Below are positions 47,480 to 59,155 of a stretch of 64,000 nucleotides of DNA, in pieces. A model generated the notes under the pieces. The model did no database searches. It was not told where the DNA came from and saw nothing but the letters and a program-made list of their open reading frames with translations. Origin of the DNA: Prinia subflava (taxonomy: Eukaryota > Chordata > Aves > Passeriformes > Cisticolidae); NCBI RefSeq assembly GCF_021018805.1, contig NC_086247.1, positions 89,884,140 through 89,948,139 on the forward strand. The letters run 5' to 3'. A program made the position numbers and the translations under genes. How positions within the stretch are numbered: the first letter of the stretch is position 1; each line of letters starts with the position of its first letter.

Positions 47480-50340
47480 CCTTATGATTGGGATTTGGTC
47501 TTGAAATTGTATTTCTAGTTTGGAGCCTTCCACTGGGACAGTGACTTCTAAGAGGGTTTGGTGTGTGTTCTGGGTGAGTATGAGAGGTTTCCATGGCTGA
47601 AGCAGTTGCAGGAGGCATGTTGGAGGCAGTTCAGACCTCGCTGGGAAGCTGTACAGCGATGTCAGTGAGTGAATATGTATGCAACGATCTTGGTGCCACG
47701 AGGAAGAAGAGGGATATTAATAACAACGAGGAGAAGAGGGACCAGCACTTGATGTGATGACAGTTTCTGTTTGCCGGCCAAGTAAATGTGTCAGAAGGTC
47801 ACCAAAGAGTATCTATGGCAACCAAGAGAGGAGGATGGCTCTGCTGGATCAGTGTTGCTTGTTGGGTAGAACCCCAGGCAGTGAACTGGGATATGACCTG
47901 ATTAGGGCTAAGCTACTAACTGAAATTGATAGTATTTATCAGCCACAGTCTTCAAAAATCAGTGAGAAACAGAAGGAAAAAATTGATGCAAAACAGAAAA
48001 AACAAGGACCAAGAAAGTCTGTCTGATATCTTTCCAATTAAAAAACTCAGACTATTCAGTACACATAAAAGTGTGGTAAGCCTGATCTCTGGAGAAAGGA
48101 AAGGTACTTGCCATTCCTGATAGGAATGTTCTTACTCTGCAATGTCTTGTTTTTTCTTTAAATTTACTTTTTAAAATAAGTTCTAGGTTTATCAGGAATC
48201 TTACAAGCCAACACCAGACTTGCCATTGGGCTAGCCATAAATTTTGTCAAGTGACATTTCTTGTATGGTTTTAAAAGCTAAAAAGAAATGAAAAATCACC
48301 AAGTCTTTTAAGCCTTTGATGGAAATCCAGCAGCTTAAATATTGTTGAAATCCAGTCTGTGGGGTGGGTTAACTGAATTCCCAGTGTAGCAGCACTATTA
48401 AAGCAACTGTCTTAGATAATAAATGGCAATATGCTCCATGACTCACTTGAGGGGTCATTATTTTTGGCTGGCCTGAAAGATGGTGTTGTTTGCTGGGCTG
48501 CAGTGAGGGAGGTGTCAGCCTGTTCCATGTATGTGATCTACATGGTATAGTAGAAGAGTGAGGCAAGTTTCCTCAGAGACTACTTGGGATGCAGGCTAGG
48601 GAGAGGAGATGGATTCCCTTCCCTATTTTCCCAGAGCTATTTCCTTGGCCTGTAACCCACAGTATTAAAAGCTGCCGTGAAAGTGCTGTGTGTTCCTTTA
48701 CCTTCACCACCCTCCATTTTGTACTGCAACATGGAAGCCTAAGGAGTAGAACTGCATGTGGTACTTCAGGATCTGAAGGGCTCTGGAGTTACATTATTGA
48801 GGGGATTAATAATCTCAGACACACATTGTAATCTGCTTTCTATTAATGAACGTGTACGGAAATAATGTAGTAAAAATCGTCACACAGAATGTTAAAAATC
48901 TGCAGCTTGCCTGTGTATTCTTTTTTTTTCCCACGGATCCGCTGTATCTTTTATCATTCAAAGCCTTGCATCTGAAGCACTTCTTGCTGCTGAGATGGTC
49001 TCCTCTAGCATGACCCCATGCTCTGATCCTTAGTTTGCTCAGGGCCAACCTCAGACCAGCTGCCGTGTGAGCCTGCTCCTCTGGAACCCTTGTTTTAGTT
49101 TTCGTGTCCCTACGTTGTGTCAGGTGCCAGCTGGCAGCGCAGCTGGGCTGGTGGCACTCAGAGGAGCCCGGGGTCACTGAGCTCAGCTGGGCACTGGCTG
49201 CTGCAGGGGTGGCACCAGCAGCCACAGGGAAGCTGGAGGCCTTTGTCACGATGCTCTTGAGGTGATTGCACTGCATACTCATGGAACAACATGAAGAGAC
49301 TTCTAGTTCTTCTGTGTCTCTGCCAAGCAGAACGTTACTACAGAGCATCATCATTCAGCTGGAATAAAGGGAAATAAAGGGTGAAAATATTTGCAGGATC
49401 GCAGAACTGTTGACTCTTTCAAACCCCTACAAAAGTAAATGATTGAACAAGTCTACAGCTTGGGTTCAGCTGTGGATGTGCAGCTCAAGCTGTAATTTTC
49501 TATTCTGAGATAAACTCTGGTTATTGTTTAATGAAATAGAAAGTCAAGGCTTTAAATTGCAATCAATTCAGATGTTTTTCTTCCACAAGATTGTGTAGAA
49601 TTTTTTGTTTTGTCTTCTGTCTTCTTGTGTGAATATCTAAAAGTTTACTGTGGTAAGTCCAAGTGGCAGAGAATATGGTTTGTTCTGGCACAAAGAGAAC
49701 AGTCAGGCAGTGTTTCTCCAGCTTCAGAAAGCTGGAAAGGAGAGGAGAAGTAAGTCAGACTGATGAGTATGAAATAATTTCTGACCCATGCTTCTAGTGC
49801 TGTTTGCATCCATGCTTTCAATGTCTGTGTAATGCTTTACAATGGCGATTCTTAAAAACCCAACAAATTTTGTTCCTCTCAGTGCACAGAAACTGCCCTA
49901 GAATTTTCCTTGTTATCTGTTTTTGGATCCTTTTTTGTTGGCAGCATGGTACAAGCTATAGCTGGCACCCGCATGATGCAGTGCTAGGCTTTGTGTAAAA
50001 ATACACTAGAGTGTATGTGGGCAGGGCCATAGCCTCTGCAGTTGCTCTATTTGTAGCATGGCTCCTTCATCTTTTGCATGTTTCTGTATGTGAAATTTGG
50101 GCAGATTTTCACAAACCTGGCTTAGGGTCTGAAATAACAATCAGCATCATATCAAAGCACTTGGTGTATTATGAAAGGAACATGCTTATACAGCAGGAGT
50201 ATTTGTAGCTAGCCCTTTTGACTGATGTAAGGAAAAGGTATTCTGAAAGCATTTGAAATGCCTACAGATTTTTATACCATGTCAAAATGCAGTGCTTAGA
50301 AATCTCACCGTGAAAGCCTGTATTGATAAAAACAGCTTCC
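47480..50340. other. No gene established
   Basis: Two plus-strand frames are worth noting but not called. One runs at about 47594-47756 (54 codons, basic and acidic C-terminal part). A second, in another frame, runs at 47754-48026, with a Lys/Gln-rich end (KQKEKIDAKQKKQGPRKS). No splice sites or family resemblance support them. The 179-codon minus-strand frame at 48815-49354 is the longest in the window and is also unrecognised. Confidence 0.4.
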
Positions 50341-50347
50341 CCCTCAG

Positions 50348-50587
50348 GTTCTGGGGATACTTGTGACTTGAAGGCCATTATGATCAGTTGCTTTCACACT
50401 GCATTGTTGTTGGGCTATAAAGAACAGTCCACAGGTATGGTATGTTCACCAGGAGGGTGTATCCTTAGTAATGCCATGAAACTTTTTAGGGAAGACAGAT
50501 TAAGTGTTTCAGCAGATATGTCATGTGAAACCCATGCAATGTCACCAACCTCATCTTCTGCTAAATTGGACACAACTGTTTTAAAAA
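50348..50587 (+). other. Candidate internal coding exon, plus strand, 240 bp
   Basis: The acceptor is AACAGCTTCCCCCTCAG and the donor is AAAAA|GTAAGC. The 240 bases between are open in one frame, starting and ending in phase 1, so the exon is symmetric and could be skipped without shifting frame. The peptide is Ser/Thr/Cys-rich, starts SGDTCDLKAIMISC and ends with a Ser-rich stretch (SPTSSSAKLDTTVLK). The frame is open a little beyond both splice sites. No family is recognised. The donor's exonic side (AAAAA) is poor although the intronic side is near consensus. This could be chance. Confidence 0.22.
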
Positions 50588-53500
50588 GTAAGCTGGGTTT
50601 TCTCATACCTAAGCACTTGAAGTATTAGAGAAAATGAAAGTGGGTTTTATTCCTCCTAAGTTCAAAAGAGCCATCAGAAATGTTTTTTAGGCAGGCAAAA
50701 TATAGATTCAAAAATATGTGTAGTAAATTTATCACAAGATAAATGTTTATTTCCTCACTCATTTGCTTCAGAGACACTTTAAACTAGCTTGTTTTCTGAG
50801 ATCAGAAGTTGCAGACATTGAAGAGGAGAAAGCAGAAGACTAATAGCAGTGGTGGCAGAAACACTACTTATCAGCTTATTAAATAAAAACTGTTTTGCTT
50901 CCAAGTTCTTAAGTGCTATACTTACTTAATCTGGTTTGGCCAACCTCTCTTTTAAAGTCATTTGTTCTCCTCAAAATTGCAAAGAAATTTTTTGTTAGAA
51001 CACTTTGTTCGTTTAGATAATAACTTTTTGGGGGGTTGCTTTTGTTGAACATGTGAAATAAAACATTTTCAGATTGAGGGTTGGCCCTCATTAATTGGAG
51101 TTTCAGGAAGCAGAAAATGGGAAAATGCTAACAGAGTATCTTCAAGTAAATCATGATTAATTGCACGCAGAAATACTCTGACTTATTTGTGTATGCTTAA
51201 CAAGGCTTTACTACTACAGTTTCTGCTGTTCAAGAATAAAACTGAGAGTTTGTAGCATCAGTATCTGTTTGAATATACACCTGGTCCTGCTTTCACTGCT
51301 AGAAAGCACAAGCACTGGTTCTGCTACAGTCTGTTGTTGGCAGCTCTAAAGAGCTGCTGATGAGAGCAGACTGGATCCTGAAACTGGGCATCCTCTGTGT
51401 ACAACATGGGTACAGATCTTCCTCTCCAGAATCAGTGAGCATCAGTCTTTTTTGACAGAGGATTCTGCTTTGTTCACCTTGGTTTCCCTGCTTAGTGCCA
51501 TTTTCCCTCCTTTCTCTTTTAAAAGTGCCTTTTTCCAATCCACTACCTGTTGCACAAATGTTTTTGCAACATTATTTGCCCATATGTGAGTTCTCGTTGC
51601 CATTAGAGCAGCCTGCACGATACACCTTTCTGTGCTGTTGAAACTGTTGTAATATTTCTGTCTGTGCCCTGCCACACTTGGGACTTTGGAAGCCCAGCCA
51701 TTTTGCAAGGCAAATTTCTTTCCTGCTCGCTGCTGCCAGTGTGCTGTTCTGGTTTGCCCAAGGTCCTCCCTTTCAAAAGTCACTCTTGCCATGTTGGTGG
51801 GTGGAAGGTGCCCTTTTGGTGGGGAGGGAGAGGACAAAGGGTCAAAAGAGTAATTTTCATACTTTAAGCTGCTGTCACTGAAGTGATCCAAAACACTTGC
51901 TGTATCAGCAGTCAGTTAAGGTGCTACACCACTTTACTGTCCATCAGCTTCATCAGTGTGTTCAGCATTTGGTAATGAAGGTTATCCAGGGAAAACATAT
52001 TGCAATTGGTGGAGATGCACCCATGTGGAAGTGGTGGCCAGAGGAGCCCAGCTCCCCAGCCTCAATAGAAGATGCATCCACAGAGAACAGTTCCCCCGGC
52101 TCCGATTTGTAGTGTTTTTCTGTAACCAAGGTTAAGTCAGAAAGCACAGCTGCCTTCTGCTTTGTCGTACTTCACAACTAAGGAAGGAGAAAAGCTTTCC
52201 TTTTAACAGCTTGATGCAGTCAAGATCCAAGAAGCCCCAAATTCTCTGTAGTTGTGTTGTTACTGCCAACTTGAAGACTCATTTGGGGACATTATGCTTG
52301 ATCAGTCTGTGCTTCTTTTCCTTATGCTGTGGAGTTTAAATCCCTTCCGCTTTTGCGTGAAAAAGCTTCTTGTGGGAGTCAGTTTGGTTTCATTTTCCAT
52401 GCTCCATTCTGAGCAGAACAGCCTGAAGATCTCCTAGTTTTATGCTGATAAAGGTGCCTTCTTTCTGAAATCATGTAATATAGTGAGGTTCTGTGAGTCC
52501 AGTACTTAGCTGGAGGAGATAGAGTGTCAAACCATCTGTTCTGAGGATTGGTTTTGTTTTCTTTTTCTGATTCCAATTAGTTTTTATAAATTTGATCTGT
52601 GCCTTTGATATTTTTCATGCCCTTTCTTCTAGAGGAAGTAAACGCAAAGGCAGTGCTTTGATCTGTTATCAGTTCCATAGATTCCTAGAAAGGTTTTTTG
52701 AGTTTTTGGTATTGGGGAAAAACCAGCTCTTAGGGCCTGTTTTTAAAAACAGATTATCAGCCGAGGGAAGGAGCAGTGGGATGGTTACCAGTGATGGGAA
52801 GATAAATAGGAAAGCTGAGTAACATGGGAAAGAGCTATATGTTGAGGCTTGGGTTGGGAAGATAGTGTAGATGGGAGCTGGAGCATCAGCAAAATGAGTA
52901 CAAGGTAACTGAAAACGTCAGTCAGGAAAGAGTGAGAGGGGAGAGAGTGGAAAGCAAGTGTACTGGAATATGCTGGCACTGGATTTGTGATGCAGGAGTC
53001 TCTGTTGCTGTATATAATACTTCAGCAGTGTAAAAGACTGGAGTTTATTCTTGTTGATGTGTTAATAAGAGCTCAGGGGTTTGTATCTTACCTCTCTGGA
53101 AACTGAGCAGCTGCATAGCGAAGAGATCTGCCACAGCAGATGTAAACCAGTTATTGGAAAGGTCTCACCTTGTGTCCTTCTTGTGCAGTCAAGGGACTTG
53201 TAAAGCAGTGTGAGCATTCAGAGTTGTATGCAATTCCTGTTCTAACTCTTATCCTACGCTATTCTTTTGAGTTTTCTTAAGCTTAACTAGCTAATGCTCC
53301 AGTGGCAAAATATATATGCTATCATCCGTGTTGCTAGGAAAAATGATGGTATTTTTGAGTGTGTTTTAAGGGTACCCAGTGGTGAGGTGCTTCAGGATAA
53401 AGATTTAATTCTCAGTTTATTCCCTCTCAGTTGTGCTCATGCAGATTGCTTTTGCACACAGAAGAAATAATGATCAGTTCTTTCACTCTTTCCTGCATTA

Positions 53501-56500
53501 TTTCTTAAATTAACAAATTGGTTATCTAGAAACCATATTTTATTTTGAGAGAAAAAGATGTTTTTTATTTTTTTGTGATATCTGAGACTGAAGTATCTCA
53601 CTAGCCATTAAGAAATATATTTTTCATAACCATATTGTACTTTTTTTTGTGCCACACATACATCTCTTCCCAACCTTTATCGTCTAGCAACTTTTTATGC
53701 ATTCAAGCTTAATTTAATATTAGTTGCAGGCTTTTACATAGTTATTCTAATGTTAGTTCTTTCAAAAGAAGGGCAAATGAGAGAAACAACTCTTGTGAGA
53801 TACAAACTCCTAGGTGATGATACCAATTTGCTTTTCACAGTTAGGCACAATAAATTACTTTTCAGTGCAGGTGAAATGAGCTGTACTGACATGTTTCTTC
53901 TTCTACAGAACACAGTTGGGTTCTGGGGCAGGGATCAAGAGCTAGCAGCCATGAAACTGCAACAGCGTTTAAATTTTTATTTAACTTCATATTTATCTGC
54001 TTGAAAAGCTTTATGGAAAGCTGTATGGTCAAGGTATTTTTCTATTGTCTTTTAATTTCCTGTTACCTGTGAGGAATTTGCACTTAACTTTGTGATGAAC
54101 CTAGAATCCTACAGAGGTTGCTTTTTCAAAAATTCCTTATGTGGAAAGTGTGTCTCTGTGTAGGAAACAAGGAACAGAAATCTCTTGAGTCAACTACATT
54201 TTTGATAAAGCAGATTATATTTTTATGGCCTGATTGAGTATTAGATTATTGCAGTCTCATGCCTTCTTAATTTCGTCCATCAGTGGAGTTATTTCAGCAT
54301 AAAGCTGGTACAAGGGATGGCAGAATTAGCCTCTCTGTGTGTAATTATTCTTTAGTCTGCAAGGGTAAGAAGTACCTTCTGGAGGCCAGCAGTACTGCCC
54401 TGTTAAATCTGCTGCAAATGTGATCTGAGGCTTTGAACACTGAACTTTAAGTACTTTACACAAAACTTTGAAAGCAATTTTTTTTCCTCCAAATACACCA
54501 AGGATTTGTTGCAAGAGAAAGGGTCTAATGCCCTTAGCTTGTAATGAGCCCCACAGAGGCAAATCTTGCCTTGCTATTTGCTCCAAAGCCAGGGAGTTTG
54601 CCTGCCTCTTGGTGAGAGATATATAAGAGTAGGCCCTGTCAGAAAAATACAGTTATTAACTACCTTGCCCTAACTTGAAATAAAAACAACTTCTTTAAGG
54701 TGAATTCATTGTGCTGTCTTCTGTGATGTCATGCTTTTACTGATTTCTTGTATTCAAGAAAACCATGCTGTATCTCTTTATTTATAGGGAGAAGTCAGAG
54801 TGATAGGCACTAAATATCCACTGTGTGTATCTGACAGTAGAAGACAGAGGAGGTTGCCTGTCTTTCAGCCAACCTACACCCTGCAAAATCAGGTGTTTTA
54901 AAAGCCAGCATTTTAAATGGTTAAGTCAGTTTTTGCCCTTAGAGATGCTATAGGGTGTGTAGCTGCAGTGTATGTATTTGCAAGAGTCAGCATTTAATTT
55001 GTGTTTTAGAAACCTCATATTATTTTCCTACTGGTGCTAGTCTTGCCTGTGTTTCACAGATATATCTGTTAAGGTCAGAGCTATCAAATCTGGCTAGTCC
55101 CAGCCTGATTTGCAGAGCAGGCAAGTCTCCTGCAACCCTCTACTTCATTTTAATGGATCTCTGGGTGCACACAGCACTACTGTGAAGGAGGCCAGCTATT
55201 TAGGTCCCAAAATACGGATTGGTACCTAATTTAGTGTATCCAGGGATGAAAATGTTGGCTTAGTATTTTCTCTCCCTGGGACTCCTATTCCTTGTATTGC
55301 TTCTTGTGTTTGAGATGTGAGCTGTCATTTGCGGTATGCCAGTACAGGAGCCAAGTAGGTCAGTGCCTCCAGGTACTGCTGTGTATCACACATCCACACC
55401 CACGGGGGAGTTACCCCCCTCTGTTGAATCTTACTGCAGGGAAAATACTGCAGGTATTTGCTGAAGCATTTTAGTGGGGCTCTGCTCAGGTTATCCTGGT
55501 CCTGAGGGCTGTTTGAGCCCTGCAGGAGCAAAGGTGAGCAAAGCAAGCTTCTCCTCTTCAACAGGTTCCTGTAAGGGAGATCGAGGGAGTTGTCCCTTCT
55601 TGGAGACTTGAGCCAGAAGAGGCACAGTGGCAAAAGCACCCAGAAGAGAAACTGTGAGTCCAAACTGCTTATAAACCTCTACCCTAAGCTGATTTGTTGT
55701 TTGGTCCCGGTTTCCTCTCTTCCCTGAGCCTCTTCTACTCAACTTCAGTCTTAACTGGATCATCATCTGCAGACCTTCCTTCATGCTCCTTTCATTCAGC
55801 TGATCCTTTCCCACGGAATGCAGAACCCTACGTTTCACTGCCAAACCAGCTGCAGGGGAGCACGAGACTCAAGTGCATGCATCTTCCACTGAGACACAGG
55901 AGCTTGCTGCTTGCTTGCTCCAGGTTTGTTTCAAGGCAAGAGGGAACTAAAATAGCTTAAAAACCACTTATTGCTGTTGAAGATGAACATGTGACTACCT
56001 CGAACTGCATCACCACTAAAGGCTTAAAAATAATGTGATCTGCTGCCATCTGCTTACACATCTTTCCTCCACCCTCCGTTACTCTTGTCACTTCAGGCTG
56101 TTGTAAGCTCTTGAAAGCAAAGATGGTCTTCTCTGCCTTTGCAAAAGCCGTGGCACCTTCTCTGTGGCACCTTCCCTATTCCATCTTTGCTTAGCTCTCA
56201 GCTTGCACTGTACTAGAAATAAGAGAGTTGATAGTTTTATAATTCAGTCTTAATGGGGATGTGGATTGAAGCAAACAGGACTTTCATTTTGTGGTATCTG
56301 CCCAGTTGTAACTCATCCCTAACGTGAATTTGTTGGTCACACTAAGATCTCAGGTATTGATCAATGATGTAATTGCCATCCTATAGCAGGACAGATGATG
56401 TAATTCTTACCCCATTTCTGAAGACAGTGACCTTGAGACAGATCAGGTAGTTGAGTAGCATAGATGGTTCACTGACTATAAAATGCCCTTGTTGTAAAAC

Positions 56501-58199
56501 TAAACAGTCATCTGTTAATTATCGGAGAGGAACAACACAATGCCAGCATGTCACAAAAGATACAGCATATGTTGGCTTTTACTGCAGTTACATATTTCTG
56601 TTTTGACAGGTGACTTTTGATGCTTTTGTTGCTTTTTTGCTTTGGCCATCATTTCATTTTACATTAGGATAGCATAAAACCTGACTTCTGTGAGCTGATA
56701 GAAAATACTTGATTTGGTAACCAGTCACACATCTAAAAAACCAGAAAAAGTAAAAGTGTATGTGATGGGAGAAATTCTGGTAGATGAGAGGAGAATATAT
56801 GGCAAAGTTTTGCCTGTGGGAAAGCCTAGTTCCTAGTTCCAAGTAGAGATGGCTTAAATTTACATTCGAGTAAGAGGTAGCATCACTTTTCATTTGAATA
56901 CTTAATAAACGAGAAAAGTGACAAGCATTGACCGCCAGCTTTTGCATCTAGATAAACATCAGGCAAAACTCAAGAAAGTCATGGAAATAAAAGAAATAAA
57001 ACCACTTGCTGTGGTTGTTAATAATGTGATATGGAAAAAGACATATTTTTCTTTGAGTGGAAAGAGGATCTGAGAGAGCCCAGTACAAGCATAAGAAACA
57101 TTCAGTTATGAGAAGCATGGATCCTAAGAAAAAGAAACAGGTTTGAGAAGAAAATGAACGAAGAGCTACTTTTGGTTCTACTGTTGGTATTTTCTTCTTA
57201 ACAACCAACTAATGTTCTTCTGGCCTAACATTTGCTGGTTTATGTTAGAATTTTTTTTTAATTCTTTTGTTCCTCTCGTCTTACTCAACTGGCACATTTG
57301 CATGATAAGTATTAAACTGAAAAACTTAGCAAAGACAACTTCTCAAGCAGATCATTACTAAAAGTAGTGGAAGAAATTAATAATTTGCATGGATTTGTGA
57401 CCTAATAAAGAAGACTACAAAAGAGTGATCTGTCTAATTAATCACTGCAATGAATTGATCTTAGGAAATCATAGAGGCATAGCTCAGTCAAAATCTTTAT
57501 TTTCCCCTTTTCTCTGAACCAGATTTTTCTCTTGTAGCTTCGTGTTTAAAACTAATGAATATTGCAGGCAAGACTTTATTTTTCTGAGTTCTATGAGCAT
57601 GTACTTTCTATTGCTGAGATACACTTCCCTATTTTATGGACTTTTCAGGTCTTCTGTTTTCTCACAGTATTTGCTTAATATAATATTGTCAAATGTCCAG
57701 GGGACTCCTAATGTGTTAGATCTTATAGTCTGCTAAGAGCAGTTAAGATGTCTGGTTCTTTATGTTCAAAGGACCTTGTGCTTGAAAATTCTTCATGCTG
57801 TGTCTTACTGAGAGTTTCAAATTTCAGAGGAATGAAACAGGAACTCTGATGGATGTGGTCCCTTCAGAAGTATTTCTTTTCTAAATGGGCAATAAATCTG
57901 GATGTGGATACTTGAAATTGTGAGAAAGTCATGAAAAGGAGGAAAGTACTTTAATTCTGTAATGCCAAATGAATCAGAAAACCTCTCATACACACTCTGC
58001 CTCAGGGATTAAGCATGGGTCTTCATTTTTTAGCAAGCTTCTGTAGAGGGGTGCAACCATTTCTAAAATTAAGTTTCTTTGGCAGACAGAGGTTCCAGTT
58101 GTGTGGGGAACCCTTCTTCACTGATCCATGAGATCTGCTCTCTTCTGTGGTTTCATTACTACATCTTTGCATGAGCTGGGCAACTGCCCTCCCTCACAA
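50588..58199. other. Gene-free stretch
   Basis: No gene is supported. A 149-codon minus-strand frame at 51442-51891 and a plus-strand frame ending 52112 (Pro/Ser/Glu-rich end, SSPASIEDASTENSSPGSDL) are unrecognised and lack convincing splice context. A short direct duplication (TGTGGCACCTTC-like) lies near 56148-56176. Confidence 0.45.
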
Positions 58200-59155
58200 C
58201 AGAATTGAATAGCAGAATTTTGTTACTGTTGGAAAGGACCTTTAAAATCATTGAGTCCAACTGTTCACCTAATGTAGGCCACCACTAAACCATGTTCTTA
58301 AGTGCCACATCTGTGTGTTTTTAAATACCTCTAGGGATGGTGACTCAACCGTTTCCCTAGGCAGACTGTTCCCATGCTTGGTAACTCTTTCCATGAAGAA
58401 ATTTATTCCTAATAACCAATCTAAACCTTCCTTGGCACAGCTTGATGCCTCTTCCTCCTCCTCTCACTTGTTAGCTGGGAGGTCAGCTCCCACCTGGCTA
58501 GAGCCTCCTTTCAGGCAATTGTAGGGAGTGATAAGGTCCCCCCTGAGCCTCCTTTGCTCTGGGCGAAACAACTCCAGCTTCCTCAGTCTCATCAGACTTG
58601 TGCTCCAGACCCTTCCCCAGCTCCGTTTCCATTCTCTGGACACTCTCCAGCAACTCAATGTCTTTCTTGTGTTGAGGGGCCCAAAACAGAACACAGGGCT
58701 TGAGGTGTGGCCTCACCAGGGCTAAGTCCAGGGGGACAATCACAGCACTGGTCCTGGTGGCCACACTGTTGCTATACAGGACAGGATGCCATTGGATTTA
58801 TTTGCCACCAGGGCACACCTGGGCAGTCACAGGTCCATGTTCAGCCAGCTGCTGGCCAGCAGCCCCAGGCCTTTTCCACCAGGCAGCTTTCCAGCCACTC
58901 TGTCCTAGGCCTGTAGCATTGCATGGGGTTGTTGTGATCCGAGTGCAGGAACTGGCACTTTGCTTGTTGAACCTTATAAAACTGGCCTCAGCCCTTTGAT
59001 TCAGCCTGTCCAGATCCCTCTGCAGAGACTTCCTGCACTCCAGCAGATTAATACTCCTGCCCAGCTTGGTGTCGTCTGCAAACTGACTGAGGATGCATTC
59101 AATTCCCTTGTGCAGATCATAGATAAAGACATTAAACAGAACTGGCCCCAATAGA
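58200..59155 (-). mobile_element. CR1 LINE copy, 5'-truncated
   Basis: Read on the minus strand, this is the 3' third of a CR1 retrotransposon: the C-terminal part of the reverse transcriptase, then the 3' UTR. The plus strand begins with the reversed 3' terminus (TTGGAAAGGACCTTTAAAAT followed by CATTGAGTCCAAC at about 58230-58262) and a degraded octamer-repeat tail before it. Homology stops just upstream of the codons for LGPVLFN at about 59155, so the element is truncated within the palm domain. This is typical of target-primed reverse transcription with early termination. No clear target-site duplication was identified. Divergence and frameshifts show it is old and immobile. The subfamily is not assigned. 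Confidence 0.93.
58464..59154 (-). pseudogene. CR1 reverse-transcriptase remnant
   Basis: Minus-strand translation gives [17 protein letters not shown], then the catalytic box FADDTKLG (59059-59082). This is the CR1/non-LTR form of the YXDD active-site motif that binds the catalytic metals. It is followed by [19 protein letters not shown], matching the post-palm region of CR1 ORF2. The frame is then lost. A later frame gives VRPHLKPCVLFWAPQHKKDI, and another gives RRLRGDLITPYNCLKGG, both familiar from the CR1 C-terminus in the expected order. At least two frame changes separate the pieces, and in-frame stops occur between them. The N-terminal endonuclease and most of the polymerase are absent. 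The remnant cannot encode an active enzyme. Confidence 0.92.

Noticed and set aside
48815..49354. Longest open frame in the window, minus strand, 179 codons
   Set aside because: No recognisable domain, no splice or promoter context, and a length within chance expectation for six frames over 64 kb. The C-terminal part is ordinary AT-rich translation.
51442..51891. 149-codon minus-strand frame considered as a transposase or gag relic
   Set aside because: No catalytic triad, zinc knuckle or other landmark is visible, and there are no flanking inverted repeats or LTRs.
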